Shown here one piece after another: positions 54,997 through 63,858 of a stretch of 64,000 nt of DNA (position 1 is its first letter; the number at the start of each line of letters is the position of its first letter). Origin of the DNA: HGM04593 sp045592125 (GTDB taxonomy: Bacteria; Bacteroidota; Bacteroidia; Bacteroidales; Bacteroidaceae); the NCBI GenBank assembly GCA_045592125.1, contig JAZNUE010000045.1, forward strand, positions 36,073 to 100,072, given 5' to 3'. The translations under genes were made by a program, and so were the position numbers. The notes beneath the pieces were generated by a model, which saw only the letters and a program-made list of their open reading frames with translations, had not been told where the DNA came from and did no database searches.

Positions 54997-55481
54997 AACG
55001 GATTGGGTTGCTTTCGGACACCCACAGTTGGTGGGACGACAGATACCTCACACATTTTGCCGACTGCGACGAGATATGGCATGCCGGCGACATCGGCAGC
55101 GAAGTAATCATAAGACAACTTGAAACACACTGCCCGGTACGCGCCGTATGCGGCAACATCGACGGGCGCGGACTCAGTTTACGTTTCAGCGATGTTCTCA
55201 AGTTCAGGATTGAGGAGTGCAATGTCATTATGACACACATTGGCGGCTATCCGGGGCGCTATGCTCCAGGCGTGCGCAAGGATATATACAATGAGCGCCC
55301 GCAGCTCTTCATCTCAGGGCACTCCCACATACTCAAGGTAATGTATGACAAGGCCATCGGCTGCCTGCACATAAACCCCGGCGCAGCAGGACGCCAAGGT
55401 TGGCAACAAGTACGCACATTGGTCAAATTCACCATTGACGGCAAGGAAATAAAGGACCTTGAAGTAATAGAACTTTCATAA
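54993..55481 (+). CDS. YfcE/MJ0936-type metallophosphoesterase
   Basis: A 162-residue phosphodiesterase with the dimetal motifs LLSDTHSWWD, HAGDIGSE, VCGNIDGRG, MTHIGGYPG and ISGHSHILK. Such proteins hydrolyse simple phosphodiesters; the natural substrate is unknown. It is translationally coupled to the upstream kinase-like gene. Confidence 0.9.
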   Translation: MKRIGLLSDTHSWWDDRYLTHFADCDEIWHAGDIGSEVIIRQLETHCPVRAVCGNIDGRGLSLRFSDVLKFRIEECNVIMTHIGGYPGRYAPGVRKDIYNERPQLFISGHSHILKVMYDKAIGCLHINPGAAGRQGWQQVRTLVKFTIDGKEIKDLEVIELS

Positions 55482-55509
55482 AAGCCGTGCTCATTAAAGA
55501 ATAAAAATG

Positions 55510-55517
55510 TACCTTTG
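55510..55517 (+). promoter_or_regulatory. -7 element of the endonuclease-topB pair
   Basis: TACCTTTG followed by CAG matches the consensus, 41 bp before ATG 55558. Confidence 0.5.
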
Positions 55518-55557
55518 CAGAAGATAACCATATACAAGAGAACAAGACAGAGATTAT

Positions 55558-57618
55558 ATGAGACGTATTCTTACCCACATATTCATGTTGCTTGCAGTGA
55601 CAGCTGCGGCACAGAGCGAGTACTACACCAGCATTGACGGCATAAAGGGCGGCGAGGAACTGAAGACAGCACTTCACAAGCTCATCAAGAACCACCAGCA
55701 GATAAGCTACGGAAGCGGCACCAGCAGCACATGGGGCGCGTTCTACACTACCGACGCCGCCATTGAAAACGGGCAGCGCCGCGTGCTTGACATGTACTCA
55801 AACGAAAAGCGCTACTTCGGCAGCAAAGGCAGCGCCGTTTCGGGCATGAACATAGAGCACAGCGTGGCAAAGAGCTGGTGGGGCGGAACAAAGAACAACG
55901 CCTACTGCGACCTGCACCACCTGAATCCTTCGGACCAGGATGCCAACAGCCGCAAGAGCAACTACCCCCTTGGTGAGCTCACAAGCGTAAGCTGGGACAA
56001 CGGTGTAACATTTGTGGGCAAGGCAAACATTGACGGCAGCAGCCAAAATGCATACGAACCCTGTGACGAGTATAAGGGTGACTTTGCACGTGTATTCATG
56101 TACATGTTCACATGCTACCAGGACCTCACTTGGGAATACACCTGGATGAACTACGAAAAAAGCACCTACCCCACCCTGAAACCATGGGCAGTGGAACTGT
56201 TGCTCAAGTGGCACAGGCAGGACCCCGTGAGCGAGAAGGAGGTGAACCGCAACAACGCCGTACAGAAGGTACAGGGCAACCGCAACCCTTATGTCGACTA
56301 CCCGCAGCTCGCCGACTATGTATGGGGCGATTCCATAAACTATGTATTCCACCTCAACGGCGAGGTTGAGGGCGGAAACACAGGCGGCGACGATGATGAC
56401 ACAAACATTGAAGTGCCCGAAGGGTATTACCTGAAAATGTTCGAGGACTTTGAGCAGGAGAAACTGAATTTCACACCAATTAACGTTACCGGCGAATTCC
56501 CATGGTTCTTCGAGTACCAGTGCGCCGAGGTTACATCATACGATGATGACGGCGTTCCGCACGATGCAGAAAGCTGGCTCGTATCAAGCCCGATAGACTT
56601 CTCCGATGACAACAATGCAAAACTCACATTCGACTACGTCATACGCTACTGCGCAACCGACAAGGTAAAGGAGTACAACCAGCTGCTCATCAGCCGCGAC
56701 TTTAACGGCAGCATTTCCGATGCGCAATGGGAAACAATAGACTTTGACGCAGCACAGAACACCGAAGACTGGACAAAGACAGCAACAGGCGAAATTGTTA
56801 TACCCGCATCATACATGGGCGACAAGGCTGTTGTACTGGCATTCAAATACATTGGAACAGCTGCACAAGCCGGAACATTCGAGGTTGACAACGTGAAACT
56901 CATTGCAGCCGAAGGCGAGAATAACGGCAATACCGAGAATGGAGAAGGAGAAGGCGGTGATGAAGACGGAAACACCGGCGGGACAGAGGGCAACGACGGG
57001 AACTTCACCGGCGGTTCGTTCACCCTTGTAACCGACGCGGCCCAGCTCACCTTGGGCGATACAATCCTCATCGCATACGAGAATTATGTAATGGGTGCTT
57101 CAGCAGGCAACTACCGCTACAGGACCGACATGATGACAAGCAACGGCAAAGTAACATACCTTGCCGACGATGTACAGAAGATTCTTCTTGAGGAGGGCAT
57201 AATTAAGGGTACATTCGCATTCAATGTGGGAGACGGTTACCTTGCAGCCAAGTCAAGCAGCAGCAACCACATCACAACAGCAACAGAACTTGATGCGAAC
57301 GGCAGCTGGACAATAGCAATAGGCAGCGAGGCGCTTGCAGTCATAAAGTCACAGGGCGACAAGACACGCAACACGCTACAGTACAATACAGGCTCGCCAC
57401 GTTTCTCATGCTACACAGGCTCACAGAAGAGCGTAAGCATATATGCCAAGTCACCAGTTGCCACAGGCATTGAAGAGAATGTTGCCGGAGGCGATAGCGT
57501 CAACGTATACTCATTGACAGGAATCCTCTTGCGCAAGGATGTGGCACGCGAAGGTGCTGTCAACGGCCTGCAGCCAGGCATATACATCGTCAGCGGCAAG
57601 AAAGTCCTTGTAAGATAA
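55558..57618 (+). CDS. Secreted endonuclease I with anchor-type modules and T9SS-like tail
   Basis: A 686-residue exported protein (signal about 1-18, VTAAAQS). The endonuclease I domain (about 40-265) has EHSVAKSWWG (Glu100, His101), DLHHLNPSDQDANSRKSN (from Asp118) and NYPLGE; these enzymes cut DNA and RNA using Mg2+ and a histidine base. An Asp-rich linker follows, then a choice-of-anchor/cleaved-adhesin-like domain (about 285-460) and a second Gly/Glu/Asn linker. A further beta domain (about 485-640) precedes the tail, which reads YSLTGILLRKD then QPGIYIVSGKKVLVR, close to the end of the M60 protein. It may provide nucleotides or remove extracellular DNA. Confidence 0.85.
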   Translation: MRRILTHIFMLLAVTAAAQSEYYTSIDGIKGGEELKTALHKLIKNHQQISYGSGTSSTWGAFYTTDAAIENGQRRVLDMYSNEKRYFGSKGSAVSGMNIEHSVAKSWWGGTKNNAYCDLHHLNPSDQDANSRKSNYPLGELTSVSWDNGVTFVGKANIDGSSQNAYEPCDEYKGDFARVFMYMFTCYQDLTWEYTWMNYEKSTYPTLKPWAVELLLKWHRQDPVSEKEVNRNNAVQKVQGNRNPYVDYPQLADYVWGDSINYVFHLNGEVEGGNTGGDDDDTNIEVPEGYYLKMFEDFEQEKLNFTPINVTGEFPWFFEYQCAEVTSYDDDGVPHDAESWLVSSPIDFSDDNNAKLTFDYVIRYCATDKVKEYNQLLISRDFNGSISDAQWETIDFDAAQNTEDWTKTATGEIVIPASYMGDKAVVLAFKYIGTAAQAGTFEVDNVKLIAAEGENNGNTENGEGEGGDEDGNTGGTEGNDGNFTGGSFTLVTDAAQLTLGDTILIAYENYVMGASAGNYRYRTDMMTSNGKVTYLADDVQKILLEEGIIKGTFAFNVGDGYLAAKSSSSNHITTATELDANGSWTIAIGSEALAVIKSQGDKTRNTLQYNTGSPRFSCYTGSQKSVSIYAKSPVATGIEENVAGGDSVNVYSLTGILLRKDVAREGAVNGLQPGIYIVSGKKVLVR

Positions 57619-57630
57619 GCAACAGAGGAG

Positions 57631-59409
57631 ATGATTGTCTGCATTGCCGAGAAACCGAGCGTTGCAAAGGAGATTGCCGACGTCCTTGGGGCCCGCAGCC
57701 GCCACGACGGCTATTACGAAGGAAACGGTTACCAAGTAACCTGGACCTTCGGTCACCTATGTACCCTCAAGGAACCACACGACTACACCCCCATGTGGCA
57801 GCGCTGGAGCCTGGGCAGCCTGCCCATGATACCCCCAAGGTTCGGCATAAAGCTTATTGACGACAGGGGAATTGAGAAGCAGTTCGGCATAATCGAGCGC
57901 CTCATGCAGGCGGCCGACGGCATAGTGAACTGCGGCGATGCCGGCCAGGAGGGAGAGCTCATACAGCGATGGGTAATGCAAAAGGCGCGGGCCACATGCC
58001 CTGTTAAGCGCCTTTGGGTATCATCGCTAACCGAGGAGGCCATTCGCGAAGGGTTTGCCGCCCTCAAGGACCAGGCCGAATACCAGCCGCTCTACGAGGC
58101 AGGCCTGAGCCGTGCAATCGGCGACTGGCTGCTGGGCATGAACGCCACAAGGCTCTACACGCTCAAGTATGGCAAGAACCGCCAGGTGCTGTCAATAGGG
58201 CGTGTACAGACACCTACGCTAGCGCTTATTGTAAAGCGCCATCTTGAGATTGAGAACTTTGTTCCCCAGCCCTACTGGGAACTGAAGACCGTATACCGCG
58301 ACACGACATTCAGCGCTGCCGAAGGACGCTACGACAGCGAGGAGAAGGGACGCGAGGCGCTCGAAAAGATTACAGGCCAGCCCTTCACCATCACCGATGT
58401 AACCGCAAAGAAGGGTACAGAGCTGCCGCCCAGGCTATATGACCTTACTTCACTGCAGGTAGACTGCAACAAGAAGTTCGGGCTTTCGGCCGACGTTACC
58501 CTGCAGACAATACAGTCGCTGTATGAAAAGAAGGTAACTACCTATCCCCGTGTCGACACCACATACCTCAGCGACGACATATACCCCAAGTGCGCCAATA
58601 TCCTCAAAGGGCTGCGCGACTACCAGCCGCTCGTTATGCCGCTGTCGGGCAAGCCGCTTGCAAAGTCAAAGAAGGTGTTCGACAACAAGAAGGTGACCGA
58701 CCACCACGCAATAATACCCACAGGAGTATACCCTCAGGGCCTAACCGACCTTGAGAAGAAAGTATACGACCTTGTTGCAAGGCATTTCATTGCTGTCTTC
58801 TACCCCGACTGCAAGTTCAACTCCACCACCGTGCTGGGCGAGAGTGCCGGAGTGAAGTTCAAGGCCACAGGCAAGGAAATAACCGAGCAGGGCTGGCGGG
58901 CGGTATTTGCCGGCGAGCAGAACGAGGAAAAGGATGGCGAGAAGGAGAAGGTGCTCCCCTCATTCACAGCGGGCGAGAGCGGCCCGCACACGCCAGGGCT
59001 CGCCGAGAAGTGGACCCAGCCCCCAAAGCCTTATACCGAGGCAACTCTGCTGCGTGCTATGGAGACGGCAGGCAAGCTGGTTGACAACGAGGAACTGCGC
59101 GAGGCAATGAAGGAGAACGGCATTGGACGCCCTTCGACACGTGCGGCCATCATTGAGACACTCTACAAGCGCAACTACATCCGCAAGGAGAAGAAGAACA
59201 TTGCCGCCACAAGCACAGGCATTGAGCTCATCGGGCTAATAAGGAACGAGCTCCTGAAGAGCGCCGAGCTCACAGGCCGCTGGGAGAAGAAGCTCCGCGA
59301 CATTGAGAAGAGGCAGTACCAGGCCAAGGCATTCATTGACGAACTCAAGGCCATGCTGCACGAGATTGTAAACGACGTGCTCCGCGACAACACTGGCACA
59401 ATACAGTAA
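57631..59409 (+). CDS. topB: DNA topoisomerase III
   Basis: A type IA topoisomerase, 592 residues. The TOPRIM domain has IAEKPSVAKEIADVLGA and the metal motif NCGDAGQEGEL. The catalytic Tyr is in TTYPRVDTTYLS, with SIGRVQTPTLAL and KVTDHHAIIPTG also conserved. The C-terminal zinc region of longer TopB proteins is absent, as in short variants. It begins 12 bp after the endonuclease gene. Confidence 0.92.
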   Translation: MIVCIAEKPSVAKEIADVLGARSRHDGYYEGNGYQVTWTFGHLCTLKEPHDYTPMWQRWSLGSLPMIPPRFGIKLIDDRGIEKQFGIIERLMQAADGIVNCGDAGQEGELIQRWVMQKARATCPVKRLWVSSLTEEAIREGFAALKDQAEYQPLYEAGLSRAIGDWLLGMNATRLYTLKYGKNRQVLSIGRVQTPTLALIVKRHLEIENFVPQPYWELKTVYRDTTFSAAEGRYDSEEKGREALEKITGQPFTITDVTAKKGTELPPRLYDLTSLQVDCNKKFGLSADVTLQTIQSLYEKKVTTYPRVDTTYLSDDIYPKCANILKGLRDYQPLVMPLSGKPLAKSKKVFDNKKVTDHHAIIPTGVYPQGLTDLEKKVYDLVARHFIAVFYPDCKFNSTTVLGESAGVKFKATGKEITEQGWRAVFAGEQNEEKDGEKEKVLPSFTAGESGPHTPGLAEKWTQPPKPYTEATLLRAMETAGKLVDNEELREAMKENGIGRPSTRAAIIETLYKRNYIRKEKKNIAATSTGIELIGLIRNELLKSAELTGRWEKKLRDIEKRQYQAKAFIDELKAMLHEIVNDVLRDNTGTIQ

Positions 59410-59476
59410 AGGCGCACTGCGTTCTCCGGTTCACGAAAGGGACTTGCAACGGGCAAGTATTGCAGCCGCATGTCTG
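59410..59476 (+). other. Start of the topB-mutA intergenic gap, nothing recognisable
   Basis: The first 67 bp of the 364-bp gap between topB and mutA show no gene or strong hairpin. The rest of the gap holds repeat family 2 and the mutA promoter. Confidence 0.4.
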
Positions 59477-59641
59477 TCATTCTATATTTGCACTGTCATT
59501 GACTCGTTTTGCTTTTAGCCACCCGCGTGGCATAAACTTCGTCTATGCTTCACGCGACTAATGGCTGCAAAACTTGCCGATAACAAAAAAAGTCATTGAC
59601 TCGTTTTGCTTTTCGCTGCAAAACTCGTCGATAACAAAACG
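59477..59641. repeat. Structured repeat family 2, locus 1 (before mutA)
   Basis: A 40-bp leader identical to locus 2 (59477-59516) begins TCATTCTATATTTGCACTGT. A stem-loop module (59517-59566) and a tail with GCAAAAC and CGATAACAAAA follow. The leader core GTCATTGACTCGTTTTGC recurs 97 bp later at 59592, followed by a collapsed loop of a few bases and a second tail. The hairpin has a basal stem AGCCA/TGGCT, a middle stem CGCGTG/CACGCG and an upper stem GCATA/TATGC. It is non-coding, and I do not recognise it as a named element. Confidence 0.9.
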
Positions 59642-59711
59642 TTGTTTTGTCATTCCGGACCAAGAGGAAGAATCTCTATAATCGCAAGTATTATTGAAAC
59701 TACCCGTTTTT

Positions 59712-59742
59712 TTTGCTTTGTTCAAAAAATGTTGTATGTTTG
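59712..59742 (+). promoter_or_regulatory. Consensus promoter of mutAB
   Basis: TTTG at 59712-59715, a 19-bp spacer, and TATGTTTG at 59735-59742 match the full Bacteroidetes promoter TTTG-N19-TAnnTTTG. The leader to the ATG is about 25 nt. Confidence 0.75.
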
Positions 59743-59773
59743 CCCTATTGAGAGAAACCTATAACATTTTAAT

Positions 59774-61621
59774 ATGGAAAAAGAGAGGCTATTCAGCGAA
59801 TTCTCGCCTGTATCGTCAGAGAACTGGAAAGAGAAGATAGTCGAGGACCTCAAGGGCGCCGACTATGACAAGAAGATGATTTGGAGGACGGACGAAGGTT
59901 TCAGCGTGAACCCGTTCTACCGCAAGGAAGACCTGCCTGCCGGATGCGCAAGTGCCGTGCCCGGGAAGTTCCCCTACACACGCGGCAACAGCGACAGCAA
60001 CAGCTGGCTCATACGCCAGGGCATAGATGTGCCCACTGCCGAGGAGGCCAATGCCAAGGCAAAGAAGATGATTGAGGACGGAGTGACGTCCATTGTCTTC
60101 AGGGTGCATGGCAAGATGGTCACTCCCGAATATATCCCCGCCCTGCTCGACGGCATTGACGCAGAGAAGACCGAGCTAGGCTTCAACGTATGCGTGGGCA
60201 AGGTAAAAGTGTTCGCTGCACAACTGGTCGGCTATTACAGGCAACGCGGTTTCGACCTCTCGGCAATAAGAGGTTCCATTGAATATGACCCGATAGGCAA
60301 GGAACTCTATGCCGGCAAGGCTATTGACGGATACATTGAGACCGTAAAGGAACTCATGAACACGCTTGAGGCGCTGCCGCGCTACCGCTGCATTGCCGTG
60401 AACAGTGCAGGCCTGTGCAATGCAGGCGCATATATCACACAGGAACTTGCCTGTGCGCTCGCCTGGGGAAATGAATACCTGAACGCTGCCACGGAGGCCG
60501 GAATACCCGTTGACAAGGTTGCCAAGAGCATAAGGTTCAACATGGGCATCTCAAGCAATTTCTTCATGGAAATTGCCAAGTTCCGTGCGGCACGTATGCT
60601 GTGGGCAAGGATTGTCGAGCAGTACGCCCCCGAGTGCAAATGTGCATGCAAGATGATTATACATGCCGAGACATCAAGGTTCAACCTCACGCTTTTCGAC
60701 CCCTATGTGAACATGCTCCGCACGCAGACCGAGGCCATGAGCGCGGCAATTGCAGGCGTTGAGGCAATAACAGTAACGCCGTTCGATTCTGTATACGAGA
60801 CACCTACCGGATTTGCCGAGCGCATAGCAAAGAACCAGCAGCTGATACTGAAGCACGAGAGCCACCTTGACAAGGTTGCCGACCCGGCAGGCGGTTCATA
60901 TTACATTGAGAGCCTTACGGCATCCATTGCCGCCGAGGCATGGAAGCAGTTCCTAGCCATTGAGGAGGCCGGCGGTTTCCACAAGGCCGTGAAGGACGGC
61001 CGCATAAAGAGCGAGGTAGAGGCCTCAGGCAACAGGCGCCGCACAGCCTTGGCAAAGCGCAAGGAGATTCTGCTCGGCACAAACCAGTACCCCAATTTCA
61101 GCGAACAGAGCGAAGGGCGCCGTCCTTTAGAGAGCACATGCGGGTGCGGGTGCCAGAACCAGTGCGATAACGGGAACAGGCTTGTGGCACACCGCCTGGG
61201 CGAGGAGTTTGAGCAGCTGCGCCTGGCGACCGAGGAGAGCGGACGCCGTCCGAAGGCATTCATGCTCACCATCGGCAACCTCGCAATGCGCCAGGCAAGG
61301 GCGCAGTTCTCATGCAACTTCCTTGCGGCAGCAGGATATGAGGTCATTGACAATCTCGGTTTCAAGAGTGTAGAGGAGGGTGTAAATGCTGCCATGGAGG
61401 CCAAGGCCGACATTGTTGTGATATGCTCAAGCGATGACGAGTATGCCGAATATGCAATCCCTGCATTCAACGCCGTGGCAGGCAAGGCGATATTCATTGT
61501 CGCAGGTGCCCCTGCATGCAGCGAAGAGCTACAGAAGGCGGGCATTGAGAACTTCATACATGTGAGAGTAAATGTGCTTGAGACACTCAAGGCATTGAAT
61601 GTCAAGTTAGGAATCAAGTGA
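59774..61621 (+). CDS. mutA: Methylmalonyl-CoA mutase small (beta) subunit
   Basis: The non-catalytic subunit of the B12-dependent mutase that interconverts succinyl-CoA and methylmalonyl-CoA in propionate formation. The 615-residue product has the TIM-barrel region (GISSNFFMEIAKFRAARML, DPAGGSYYIESLT) and a degenerate cobalamin-like domain. That domain lacks the DxHxxG motif, as expected for the small subunit. The linker between them holds a cysteine cluster, CGCGCQNQC at 456-464, that I do not know from other MutA proteins. It starts ATG 59774 and is followed by mutB 11 bp later. Confidence 0.93.
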   Translation: MEKERLFSEFSPVSSENWKEKIVEDLKGADYDKKMIWRTDEGFSVNPFYRKEDLPAGCASAVPGKFPYTRGNSDSNSWLIRQGIDVPTAEEANAKAKKMIEDGVTSIVFRVHGKMVTPEYIPALLDGIDAEKTELGFNVCVGKVKVFAAQLVGYYRQRGFDLSAIRGSIEYDPIGKELYAGKAIDGYIETVKELMNTLEALPRYRCIAVNSAGLCNAGAYITQELACALAWGNEYLNAATEAGIPVDKVAKSIRFNMGISSNFFMEIAKFRAARMLWARIVEQYAPECKCACKMIIHAETSRFNLTLFDPYVNMLRTQTEAMSAAIAGVEAITVTPFDSVYETPTGFAERIAKNQQLILKHESHLDKVADPAGGSYYIESLTASIAAEAWKQFLAIEEAGGFHKAVKDGRIKSEVEASGNRRRTALAKRKEILLGTNQYPNFSEQSEGRRPLESTCGCGCQNQCDNGNRLVAHRLGEEFEQLRLATEESGRRPKAFMLTIGNLAMRQARAQFSCNFLAAAGYEVIDNLGFKSVEEGVNAAMEAKADIVVICSSDDEYAEYAIPAFNAVAGKAIFIVAGAPACSEELQKAGIENFIHVRVNVLETLKALNVKLGIK

Positions 61622-61632
61622 GAAGCAGAGCC

Positions 61633-63777
61633 ATGAGAAAAGATTTCAGAAACATAGATATATTCGGTGCAGAGGCAAACGCCGCATGCTGCACAGCATC
61701 CGCCGGCAAGGCCGACAATATATGGGAAACCCCGGAACAGATTAAGGTAAAGCCTGTATACACGGCCGACGACCTGAAGGAGATGGAACACCTTGACTAC
61801 GCAGCCGGCATCCCGCCGTTCCTGCGCGGCCCCTACTCAATGATGTATGTATTCCGCCCCTGGACAATACGCCAGTATGCGGGATTCTCCACGGCCGAGG
61901 AGAGCAACGCCTTTTACCGCCGCAACCTCGCCTCGGGCCAGAAGGGCCTTTCTGTTGCATTCGACCTCCCCACGCACCGCGGCTACAATCCCGACAACGA
62001 GCGCGTGGTAGGCGACGTGGGCAAGGCCGGCGTATCAATCTGCTGCATGGAGAACATGGAGCAACTGTTCGATGGCATACCCTTGAACAAGATGTCGGTT
62101 TCAATGACCATGAACGGCGCCGTGCTCCCCGTGCTCGCATTCTACATAAACGCAGCGCTTGAGCAGGGTGCAAGGCTTGAAGAGATGGCCGGTACCATAC
62201 AGAACGATATCCTCAAGGAGTTCATGGTGCGCAACACCTACATCTACCCCCCAGCATTCTCAATGCGCATTATAGGCGACATATTCGCATACACATCGCA
62301 GAAAATGCCCAAGTTCAACTCAATATCAATCAGCGGCTACCACATGCAGGAGGCAGGCGCGTCGGCCGACATTGAGCTGGCGTACACCCTTGCCGACGGG
62401 CTTGAGTATGTGCGCACAGGCGTTGAGGCAGGCATTGACATTGACGCATTCGCTCCACGCCTCTCATTCTTCTGGGGCATTGGCATGAACCCGTTCATGG
62501 AGATTGCCAAAATGCGCGCGGCACGTATGCTGTGGGCAAAGATTATAAAGCAGTTCAACCCCAAGAACCCCAAATCGATGGCACTGCGCACACACTGCCA
62601 GACATCGGGCTGGTCGCTCACCGAGCAGGACCCGTTCAACAATGTCGGCCGCACAGTGATAGAAGCCATGAGCGCCGCAATGGGCCACACCCAGTCGCTG
62701 CACACCAATGCGCTTGACGAGGCCATAGCGCTGCCCACCGACTTCTCGGCACGCATTGCCCGCAATACACAGATTTACCTGCAGGAGGAGACAAACATCT
62801 GCCGCGTTGTTGACCCTTGGGGCGGTTCCTACTACATCGAGAGCCTCACACAGGAGATTGCAGGCAAGGCATGGAAACTCATCCAGGAGATTGAGGAACT
62901 CGGCGGCATGGCAAAGGCCATTGAGACAGGCATTCCTAAAATGCGCATAGAGGAGGCTGCAGCACGCACCCAGGCACGCATTGACAGCGGCAAGCAGGTA
63001 ATTGTGGGCACAAACGCATACTGCCTTGCCGAGGAAGAGCCCATTGACATCCTTGAGATTGACAACACCGCAGTGCGCCAGGAGCAGCTTGCCGCCATTG
63101 AGCGCAACCGCGCCGGGCGCGACGAGAATGCAGTAAAGGCCGCACTTGAGAAAATCACGGAATATGCCCGCACAGGAGAAGGCAACCTGCTCGAAGCAGC
63201 CGTTGAGGCAGCACATGCACGCGCCACACTGGGCGAGATCTCCGACGCATGCGAAGAGGTAGCAGGACGCTACAAGGCTATAATAAGAACCATTTCAGGC
63301 GTGTATTCAGCAGAAAGCAGAAACGACGGGAACTTTGAGAAGGCCTGCCGTTTGACCGAAGAGTTTGCGAAGAGAGAGGGACGCCGTCCCCGAGTAATGA
63401 TTGCCAAGATGGGGCAGGACGGGCACGACCGCGGCGCCAAGGTCGTAGCCACCGGCTATGCCGACTGCGGTTTCGACGTAGACATGGGAATGCTCTTCCA
63501 GACACCGGCCGAGGTTGCCCGCCAGGCAGTGGAGAATGACGTACACATTGTGGGCGTATCATCACTTGCCGCAGGGCACAAGACCCTAGTTCCGCAGCTT
63601 ATTGCCGAACTTGAGAGGCTAGGCCGCGGCGACATCATGGTATGTGCTGGCGGTGTAATCCCGGCACAGGACTATGACTTCCTCTACAAGGCAGGCGTAG
63701 TCGGTATCTTCGGGCCAGGGACAAGCGTCTCAAAGGCCGCTTGCCAGCTGATGGAGATACTGCTCGGCGAAGAATAA
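61633..63777 (+). CDS. mutB: Methylmalonyl-CoA mutase large (alpha) subunit
   Basis: The catalytic subunit, 714 residues from ATG 61633; a GTG at 61618 overlapping the mutA stop is also possible. It has the substrate region RGPYSMMYVFRPWTIRQYAG, the TIM-barrel, and the B12-binding motif DGHDRG in KMGQDGHDRGAKVVATGYAD. GGVIPAQDYDFL and FGPGTSVSKAA follow at the base of the cobalamin domain. Length is normal. It is flanked at a distance by the same repeat family on both sides of the operon. Confidence 0.95.
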   Translation: MRKDFRNIDIFGAEANAACCTASAGKADNIWETPEQIKVKPVYTADDLKEMEHLDYAAGIPPFLRGPYSMMYVFRPWTIRQYAGFSTAEESNAFYRRNLASGQKGLSVAFDLPTHRGYNPDNERVVGDVGKAGVSICCMENMEQLFDGIPLNKMSVSMTMNGAVLPVLAFYINAALEQGARLEEMAGTIQNDILKEFMVRNTYIYPPAFSMRIIGDIFAYTSQKMPKFNSISISGYHMQEAGASADIELAYTLADGLEYVRTGVEAGIDIDAFAPRLSFFWGIGMNPFMEIAKMRAARMLWAKIIKQFNPKNPKSMALRTHCQTSGWSLTEQDPFNNVGRTVIEAMSAAMGHTQSLHTNALDEAIALPTDFSARIARNTQIYLQEETNICRVVDPWGGSYYIESLTQEIAGKAWKLIQEIEELGGMAKAIETGIPKMRIEEAAARTQARIDSGKQVIVGTNAYCLAEEEPIDILEIDNTAVRQEQLAAIERNRAGRDENAVKAALEKITEYARTGEGNLLEAAVEAAHARATLGEISDACEEVAGRYKAIIRTISGVYSAESRNDGNFEKACRLTEEFAKREGRRPRVMIAKMGQDGHDRGAKVVATGYADCGFDVDMGMLFQTPAEVARQAVENDVHIVGVSSLAAGHKTLVPQLIAELERLGRGDIMVCAGGVIPAQDYDFLYKAGVVGIFGPGTSVSKAACQLMEILLGEE

Positions 63778-63794
63778 GACAATTAGGCTTATCT

Positions 63795-63836
63795 ATAGAA
63801 TGAGGGCGACCACTTTTCTAGTTGCCCTTATTCTAT
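63795..63836 (+). terminator. Stem-loop after mutB
   Basis: ATAGAATGAGGGCGAC (63795-63810) and GTTGCCCTTATTCTAT (63821-63836) pair over 16 bp with two G-T wobbles and a 10-nt loop. There is no strong T run, so it may be a terminator or an mRNA-stabilising end. Confidence 0.6.
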
Positions 63837-63858
63837 GTAGAACTACAAGCAAGCCTGT

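Noticed and set aside
59477..59641. CRISPR-like array (repeats with a regular 97-bp period)
   Set aside because: The intervening modules are hairpins related to each other, not unique spacers, and no cas genes are present.
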